Origin: Chlorobiaceae bacterium
Lineage (GTDB): Bacteria > Bacteroidota > Chlorobiia > Chlorobiales > Chlorobiaceae
DNA length: 10,574 nucleotides
Assembly (NCBI GenBank): GCA_013336025.1
Contig: JAAXUM010000029.1
Location: 1 to 10,574, forward strand
Direction of reading: 5' to 3'
Part shown: positions 7,473 through 10,574 of the stretch, one piece after another
Layout: each line of letters begins with the position of its first letter
Numbering within the stretch: the stretch's first letter is position 1
Translations under genes and position numbers: made by a program
Notes under the pieces: model-generated
Database searches by the model: none
What the model was told of the DNA's origin: nothing
The model's input: the letters and a program-made list of their open reading frames with translations, nothing else

Positions 7473-7505
7473 CCGGTCACGAGTGTGAGCGGTGCAGTTT
7501 TTTTT
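7473..7505 (+). terminator. Terminator-like hairpin and T-tract upstream of the PliG-like gene
   Basis: CCGGTCAC (7473-7480), loop GAGT and GTGAGCGG (7485-7492) pair except for one internal G-G mismatch. After five bases comes T8 (7498-7505), then CGTC and a second T8 (7510-7517). It could end the GlsB-like transcript. If the PliG-like gene's promoter lies upstream of it, it could attenuate that gene. The five-base spacer and mismatch weaken it. Confidence 0.4.
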
Positions 7506-7551
7506 CGTCTTTTTTTTAATCTGTTACGAGAGTCAATCAATGGAGAGACAC

Positions 7552-8295
7552 ATGAAAAAAATCTTTTTGGCGATGGTTGCCGTATTAAATCTCGTTTACC
7601 CGGTTGACCTTACAAGCGCTGCAACAGTGTCCGGTATCCGATCTGAGCAGGTGCGGTTCTCTCCCGGCGCTTCATCGGCGGTCATCAAGGGTACACTGAA
7701 GGGTGACGGAGATGTTGATTATGTTGTGCCGGCAGGCGCAGGTCAGACTCTGGCTGTTACTTTGAAAAAAACCAATCCGCAGAACTATTTCAATATCATT
7801 CCGCCTGACGGGAGCATGGCGCTGTTTGTCGGGCAGTCCGGTAACGATTTCAAGGGCGTGCTTCCGGGTGATGGTAACTATACGGTACGAGTCTACCTGA
7901 TGCGTCCTGCTGCACGCCGGAACGAGACAAGCAACTATACGCTGACGGTTTCTGTGACCGGCAAACCCCTGAAAGCCACTCCGGCATCAAAAGATGCGCT
8001 CATTCCGGGCACGCCATTTCATGCATCAACTTCGATTGTGTGTGAGCTGTCAATTGATCCAAAGATTCGCAATTGCGAGGCCTTTGTTATTCGCCGGGGG
8101 TTTGACGGAACCGCCACCGTTGTGGCGCACTGGCCGGATGGTATGAAGCGAAGCATTCTCTTTGTTAAAGGCAGACCGGTTACATCAGATGCACAGACAT
8201 TGTTAACCGGTACAAAAAAAGGTCGGCTTACTATTGTCAGTATCGGAACCGATGAACGGTACGAGATTCCCGATGAGCTTATCTTTGGTGGCTGA
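7552..8295 (+). CDS. Secreted two-domain protein with PliG-like (g-type lysozyme inhibitor-like) N-terminal domain
   Basis: 247 residues. A signal peptide is clear: MKK, a hydrophobic core, and likely cleavage after SAA near residue 23-24, giving a periplasmic or exported protein. Residues about 27-136 form a beta-rich domain with FSPGASSAVIKGTLKG, the segment SGNDFKGVLPGDGNYTV from residue 96, and LMRPAARRNE (116-125). This resembles E. coli PliG, a periplasmic inhibitor of goose-type lysozyme, where an Arg...AR-N motif follows a G-x-Y strand. Residues about 148-247 form a second domain with C164 and C175, probably a disulfide, then FVIRRGFDGTATV and the end RYEIPDELIFGG. I recall this pairing in uncharacterised bacterial proteins, but no function is known to me. 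The start at 7552 is preferred to 7492: GGAG (7542-7545) precedes it by six bases and it begins the signal peptide directly. Lysozyme inhibition is inference. Confidence 0.8.
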   Translation: MKKIFLAMVAVLNLVYPVDLTSAATVSGIRSEQVRFSPGASSAVIKGTLKGDGDVDYVVPAGAGQTLAVTLKKTNPQNYFNIIPPDGSMALFVGQSGNDFKGVLPGDGNYTVRVYLMRPAARRNETSNYTLTVSVTGKPLKATPASKDALIPGTPFHASTSIVCELSIDPKIRNCEAFVIRRGFDGTATVVAHWPDGMKRSILFVKGRPVTSDAQTLLTGTKKGRLTIVSIGTDERYEIPDELIFGG

Positions 8296-8314
8296 TCGCG
8301 CGTTACAGCTCTGG

Positions 8315-8336
8315 TAATGGAAAAGAGGTGCCATTA
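8315..8336. other. Inverted repeat in the convergent gap; weak terminator candidate
   Basis: TAATGG (8315-8320) and CCATTA (8331-8336) form a 6-bp stem with a 10-base loop in the 38-base gap between two convergent genes, overlapping the stop of the minus-strand gene. No strong T-run follows in either direction, so at best it is a weak bidirectional terminator. Confidence 0.28.
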
Positions 8337-9014
8337 TAGATTTCGATCTTTATCCAGAACCCTTTTGTAATAAGAACCGCTGGTATAGAGTGCGGCTGCC
8401 GGGTTATGTGCAAGCACCCTGTCCTTGACGATAAGCGTTGTTACCAGCGCTTCGGAATGTTTGCTGAAAAGAGCATCATGCCCGACGCAGAGTCCGATCA
8501 CGACATTCAGATCCGACTTCCATTCACCAAGCATCTTTGCCTGCAGCAGCGGATTGCAAAGTGCCTCGAAGCTTTCCGGTCGGATTTTCAGTTTTTCCGG
8601 GACGCCGATTTCATGTTTGTCCACGGAACCGATCTTGCACAGTACCGCATAGGGCTCAAATCCGTTCGCCTTCAGAATCTTCGAAAAAGTCCGGGTCTCC
8701 TCGATCAGTCCGACACAGGTGGCAATTCCGATTTTATGCGCACCGATGCGATGGGCAAAAGCAAGCACCTCCTCAACTCTGGTCAGCTTGCCGTAATACA
8801 ACCCTTCAACCTCGGCTGCCGCCATGGCAGTCCGGGCATCGGTTTCTTCTCCGCAGTACTCGGCGATAACGTTCTCAATCTCCCTGGTTTCAATGCCCTC
8901 TCCCGGACAGAAATCCGGAAACCTGCCTTCCTGCCGATAGCAGTTCATAAGGCCGCAATCCAGACAGCTTACCTCATGCTGTCCACCTTTTATGGGTTCA
9001 TTTTCTTGAGCCAT
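8334..9014 (-). CDS. DUF1847 cysteine-rich, probable metal-binding protein
   Basis: 226 residues, cytoplasmic, with no signal peptide or membrane segment. The N-terminus holds a cysteine cluster C17-x2-C20-x4-C25-x10-C36 (SCLDCGLMNCYRQ then FCPG), suggesting zinc or an iron-sulfur centre. The central region HKIGIATCVGLIEETR and the C-terminal NVVIGLCVGHDALF, followed by VKDRVLAHNPAAALY, are the conserved blocks I associate with DUF1847, a family without an established function, found mostly in anaerobes. Further cysteines lie in EYCGEE, ATCVGL, VLCKIG, ALCNPL and GLCVGH, so redox chemistry or several metal sites are possible. The start ATG has only a weak GAAG upstream. The ene-reductase gene lies 93 bases upstream on the same strand, so co-transcription is possible but the gap is wide. 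Confidence 0.85.
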   Translation of the reverse strand: MAQENEPIKGGQHEVSCLDCGLMNCYRQEGRFPDFCPGEGIETREIENVIAEYCGEETDARTAMAAAEVEGLYYGKLTRVEEVLAFAHRIGAHKIGIATCVGLIEETRTFSKILKANGFEPYAVLCKIGSVDKHEIGVPEKLKIRPESFEALCNPLLQAKMLGEWKSDLNVVIGLCVGHDALFSKHSEALVTTLIVKDRVLAHNPAAALYTSGSYYKRVLDKDRNL

Positions 9015-9035
9015 AGCTTCAGATATTCAATTATT
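9015..9035 (-). promoter_or_regulatory. AT-rich near-palindrome before the DUF1847 gene
   Basis: ATATTCAATTAT (9023-9034) lies nine bases upstream of the start codon. It is an imperfect version, one base shorter, of the ATAATTGAATTAT element found before the ene-reductase gene. It might be an operator or a promoter -10 region; AT-richness makes chance a real alternative. Confidence 0.25.
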
Positions 9036-9076
9036 CGTGAGTAGTCAATGAGCAAAAAGTACCAATAATCCACCGG

Positions 9077-9106
9077 ATGGCATCAGGTAATGTTCAGCAT
9101 TGCCAT
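9077..9106 (-). other. Inverted repeat between the ene-reductase and DUF1847 genes
   Basis: ATGGCA (9077-9082) and TGCCAT (9101-9106) can pair, with a smaller ATG/CAT pairing inside the 18-base loop. Read on the minus strand it lies directly after the ene-reductase stop codon; a T5 comes only about 18 bases later. It may partly end that transcript or may be chance. Confidence 0.25.
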
Positions 9107-9107
9107 G

Positions 9108-10187
9108 TTAATCACATAGGGCAGGATAGTCTGTATATCCTTTTGGTCCGGGGGTATAGAACGTATCCACGTCGGGGGTGTTCAGGGCAGCTCCGGTTTT
9201 CCATCGTTCGACAAGGTCCGGATTGGCAAGAAACGGCCGCCCGACTGCGATGAGGTCGCATTTGCTTCCTGCAAGATCGCTTTCTGCGCGCTCTGCATCG
9301 TAACCACCGGAAAGGATCAATGTGCCCTTGAATGCATTGCGGAATGTCGCTTTTATTGAATCAGGTACTTGCGGTGCACCCATTGACGAGTGGTCTGCGA
9401 GGTGGATGTACGCCGGAGCTGACAGGTTGAGTTGTTTGCAGAGGTAAGTATAATCATTTTCAATGCTCTCGTAGAGCGGCATATCATTGAACACTCCGAA
9501 AGGGGATAACCTGATGCCGACTCGTCCCTCACCGATAGCAGCAGTTACCACATCGACCACTTCAAGGACAAAGCGTGAGCGGTTTTCTGTTGAACCGCCG
9601 TAACCGTCAGTGCGCAGGTTTGAATTCGGGCGGAAGAACTGTTCGAGCAGATAGCCGTTAGCGCCGTGCAGCTCGACACCGTCAAACCCCGCAGTCACGG
9701 CATTTTTTGCTGCTTTGGCATATTCGATAAGAGAAGTTCTGATATCATCCTCGGTCATTGCCTCCGGTACGGGAAATGGTTTCAGTCCCTCGGTATCCGT
9801 GTACATATTACCTGAAGCTGCTACCGCGGAAGGCCCAAGCACACGGGCACCCGGAGGCATGTTCAGGGGGTGGGAAATCCGACCGCAGTGCATGATCTGC
9901 AGGAAGATCTTTGCTCCATTTCTGTGCACAGCTTCTGTAACGGCTTTCCATCCCTCAATCTGATCCATGGAGAATATTCCCGGTATGCGCGGGTATCCCA
10001 ACCCGTTTGGCGAGGGCGACGTCCCTTCGGTAATGATCAGGCCGGCCGTACTGCGCTCTGCGTAATATTCGGCCATAAGCGCGTCGGGAATGTTTCCGGG
10101 TGCCCGGCTGCGAGTCATCGGCGCCATTACCAGATGGTTTTGCAGAGTAATCGGGCCAAGTGTGGCTGGAGTGTAGAGTATCGACAT
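9108..10187 (-). CDS. Old Yellow Enzyme-family FMN ene-reductase (NemA-like)
   Basis: 359 residues, a full-length FMN-binding TIM barrel (E. coli NemA 365). It uses NAD(P)H to reduce activated C=C bonds and, in some members, nitro or maleimide compounds. Visible marks: LVMAPMTRSRA with T25 at the flavin-tuning position of classical OYEs; QIMHCGRISHP; the substrate-binding H174-G-A-N177-G-Y179 motif (His/Asn pair plus proton-donating Tyr); FFRPNSNLRTDGYGGSTENR; VGIRLSPFG; and the FMN phosphate-binding GRPFLANPDL near the C-terminus. The MHCG segment has Cys where I expect Val or Ala. GAGAAG upstream of the ATG serves as ribosome-binding site. The physiological substrate cannot be read from the sequence; detoxification of electrophiles or redox stress defence is the usual guess. 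It lies upstream of the DUF1847 gene on the same strand. Confidence 0.93.
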   Translation of the reverse strand: MSILYTPATLGPITLQNHLVMAPMTRSRAPGNIPDALMAEYYAERSTAGLIITEGTSPSPNGLGYPRIPGIFSMDQIEGWKAVTEAVHRNGAKIFLQIMHCGRISHPLNMPPGARVLGPSAVAASGNMYTDTEGLKPFPVPEAMTEDDIRTSLIEYAKAAKNAVTAGFDGVELHGANGYLLEQFFRPNSNLRTDGYGGSTENRSRFVLEVVDVVTAAIGEGRVGIRLSPFGVFNDMPLYESIENDYTYLCKQLNLSAPAYIHLADHSSMGAPQVPDSIKATFRNAFKGTLILSGGYDAERAESDLAGSKCDLIAVGRPFLANPDLVERWKTGAALNTPDVDTFYTPGPKGYTDYPALCD

Positions 10188-10540
10188 GGGAGCTTCTCAA
10201 TCTAAGGTTCAGATAATTGAATTATTAACACCGCAGTGAACTTGAGGGTTCATTATTCGTGCACATATCCTTCAGGTTTAGCTCGCTTTTACCTGATGGC
10301 TGTAACATGGTGCTTCATGCCAGCTGCCTTGCAGTGTGGCGCTGTTGCAGGAGTTGCTCAAGCCGGATTTATTACAATGCAAAAGCTTGCCGTTTGTTTC
10401 TCCGCTGGCAGATCCGGTTTGTCAGGACCATGACAACATCCTGCGTTAAGAGTAAAATTTTTGAAAGGAACGGAATAAGCCGGAAAAGCTTTTAAAAACA
10501 GAGTTGCTGTTTATTCATGATTAATTTTCAGGGAATAACG
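10188..10540. other. Gene-poor intergenic stretch between divergent genes
   Basis: 353 bases holding the ene-reductase upstream region, the palindrome at 10213-10225 and an AT-rich approach to the next plus-strand gene. AAAAGCTTTT (10484-10493) is a short palindrome. Two overlapping plus-strand frames (10236-10433 and 10259-10495) have no visible ribosome-binding site or recognisable motif and look spurious. No terminator or RNA gene is seen. Confidence 0.45.
10213..10225 (-). promoter_or_regulatory. Perfect palindrome upstream of the ene-reductase gene
   Basis: ATAATT-G-AATTAT is a perfect 6+1+6 inverted repeat ending 26 bases from the ene-reductase start codon. On the minus strand it overlaps a weak promoter-like pair, TTCACT and AATTAT. 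Position and symmetry suit an operator for a dimeric repressor, but no regulator gene is beside it and AT-rich palindromes arise easily. Confidence 0.35.
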
Positions 10541-10574
10541 ATGAACAAAATTATGCGATCCACCTGCCCCATAT
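10541..10574 (+). CDS. Start of an unidentified gene, cut by window edge
   Basis: An ATG preceded by AGGGA with a six-base spacer opens a frame that reads MNKIMRSTCPI and runs off the window. Only 11 residues are visible, so no family can be named. The good ribosome-binding site and the AT-rich upstream region support a real start. Confidence 0.5.
   Translation, partial: MNKIMRSTCPI

Noticed and set aside
7492..7551. 20-residue longer start for the PliG-like protein
   Set aside because: It would begin in the T8 tract with no ribosome-binding site and place MERH before a perfectly good signal peptide that has GGAG upstream of its own ATG.
8406..9044. 212-residue plus-strand frame opposite the DUF1847 gene
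   Set aside because: Its translation has no family pattern, while the minus strand encodes clear conserved DUF1847 blocks.
10236..10433. 65-residue plus-strand frame starting at GTG, with Cys and hydrophobic residues
   Set aside because: No ribosome-binding site, and it overlaps another equally unconvincing frame; no motif recognised.

Overview
The window looks like a chromosomal segment of a green sulfur bacterium (phylum Chlorobiota, family Chlorobiaceae). Three things support this. A 70-residue protein resembles the CsmB/CsmF chlorosome envelope family. The isoleucyl-tRNA synthetase is of the long type 2 (eukaryote-like) class. A DksA-family protein has a degenerate zinc finger of the kind I associate with the Bacteroidota/Chlorobiota group. 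The assignment comes from recognising families by eye, not from a search. I see no rRNA, tRNA, CRISPR array, insertion sequence or phage gene.

Left part (1-5160), all on the plus strand: the 3' three-quarters of galE (UDP-glucose 4-epimerase); an AT-rich promoter zone; the small chlorosome-type gene, closed by a strong 13-bp hairpin terminator; ileS (1085 residues); and, 47 bases on, a dksA-like gene that ends in a GC-rich terminator. This links a cell-surface sugar gene, a light-harvesting structural protein and two translation/stringent-control genes. The strong terminator makes the chlorosome-type gene a separate short transcript.

Middle (5168-8295): purF (glutamine PRPP amidotransferase, first step of purine synthesis) runs on the minus strand, convergent with dksA. 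A 414-base divergent region separates it from two plus-strand envelope genes: a GlsB/YeaQ-type small membrane protein and a secreted protein with a PliG-like (g-type lysozyme inhibitor-like) N-terminal domain and a separate C-terminal domain.

Right part (8334-10574): a DUF1847 cysteine-rich protein and an Old Yellow Enzyme-type FMN ene-reductase, both on the minus strand and 93 bases apart. A gene-poor stretch follows, and then the first codons of a plus-strand gene cut by the window edge.

The window is mostly housekeeping and accessory metabolism, and I do not see an obvious new multi-gene system. The best leads are: the IleRS active-site signature, which reads GVHH instead of HxGH, a swap linked to very high mupirocin resistance; a DksA homologue that has lost three zinc cysteines and two of three tip residues; a PurF with iron-sulfur ligands but no propeptide; the two-domain PliG-like protein; and a near-palindromic AT-rich motif that recurs in three upstream regions.
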